A program made the position numbers and the translations under genes. 61,755 nucleotides of DNA from Photobacterium aquae. Its GTDB lineage: Bacteria > Pseudomonadota > Gammaproteobacteria > Enterobacterales > Vibrionaceae. The first letter of the stretch is position 1, and each line of letters begins with the position of its first letter. The notes under the pieces were generated by a model. That model did not search any database. It was not told where the DNA came from and worked only from the letters and a program-made list of their open reading frames with translations. Below are positions 61,739 through 61,755 of this stretch, one piece after another. The DNA lies in the NCBI RefSeq assembly GCF_001029445.1, contig NZ_LDOT01000047.1, positions 1-61,755 on the forward strand, in the 5' to 3' direction.

Positions 61739-61755
61739 TGGCGGAGCGGACGGGA
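61739..61755 (-). tRNA. tRNA-Asp, 3' end only (truncated by the window)
   Basis: On the minus strand: TCCCGTCCGCTCCGCCA, the T-arm distal half and acceptor strand with encoded CCA of gammaproteobacterial tRNA-Asp (GTC). The rest lies beyond the window edge, so the anticodon cannot be read here. Confidence 0.75.

Noticed and set aside
1..61755. CRISPR array, prophage, insertion sequence or integrase
   Set aside because: Looked for regularly spaced repeats, transposase and integrase motifs and phage structural genes on both strands and saw none.

Overview
The window is ordinary-looking chromosome of a gammaproteobacterium, almost certainly of the family Vibrionaceae (Vibrio/Photobacterium/Grimontia/Enterovibrio group; I cannot fix the genus). 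The reasons are gene order and sequence. ilvIH lies next to a FadD-like ligase, followed by leuABCD. The runs lptD-surA-pdxA-rsmA-apaG-apaH-folA, rplU-rpmA-EamA-obgE, mdh/argR-TAXI/TRAP and mpl-fbp-ppa-ytfP-tamBA-msrA match Vibrio/enterobacterial synteny. A zinc-repressed gene cluster of the Vibrio zrg type ends the window. Nearly every base is coding, and I see no insertion sequence, integrase, prophage or CRISPR array.

Layout. 1-9.3 kb (minus strand): ilvIH (branched-chain amino acid synthesis), an acyl-CoA synthetase, and a two-gene RND efflux pump. 9.6-14.6 kb: the leucine operon leuLABCD, with a complete transcription attenuator visible in the leader. 14.7-19.1 kb: a DUF547 protein, then thiBPQ (thiamine ABC importer) behind a TPP riboswitch. 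19.2-24.7 kb: a PIN-PhoH protein divergent from rapA-rluA. 24.8-32.6 kb: djlA, then the envelope/cofactor/ribosome run lptD-surA-pdxA-rsmA-apaG-apaH. 32.7-37.5 kb (minus): folA, yjjPB, obgE, yhbE-like, rpmA, rplU. 37.9-41.1 kb: ispB, a 63-residue orphan protein, mdh and argR. 41.4-45.6 kb: a TAXI-TRAP solute transporter and a universal stress protein. 45.7-50.4 kb: ubiX, mpl, fbp, ppa, a periplasmic rhodanese and ytfP. 50.5-57.8 kb: tamBA, msrA, ytfK, ytfJ. 57.8-61.3 kb: a Zur-box-headed zinc cluster (small Cys/His protein, ZrgA, ABC ATPase, FtsX-like permease, DUF3299 protein). The window ends in the 3' end of a minus-strand tRNA-Asp whose trailer carries duplicated tRNA-tail-like repeats.

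How it works together: the first third handles branched-chain amino acid supply, with two regulatory layers readable in the DNA (a Lrp-like box upstream of ilvI and leucine attenuation upstream of leuA). The centre builds and maintains the outer membrane (LptD, SurA, TamA/TamB, DjlA) and the ribosome (RsmA, ObgE, L21, L27). The end responds to zinc limitation. No overtly unprecedented system stands out. The observations I consider most worth following are the Zur-controlled cluster with its (Glu-His)7 metal tract, the tRNA-tail repeats at the right edge, the 77-bp palindromic element between mdh and argR with a half copy upstream of thiB, the Lrp-, FadR- and CRP-like sites, and the small orphan protein between ispB and mdh.
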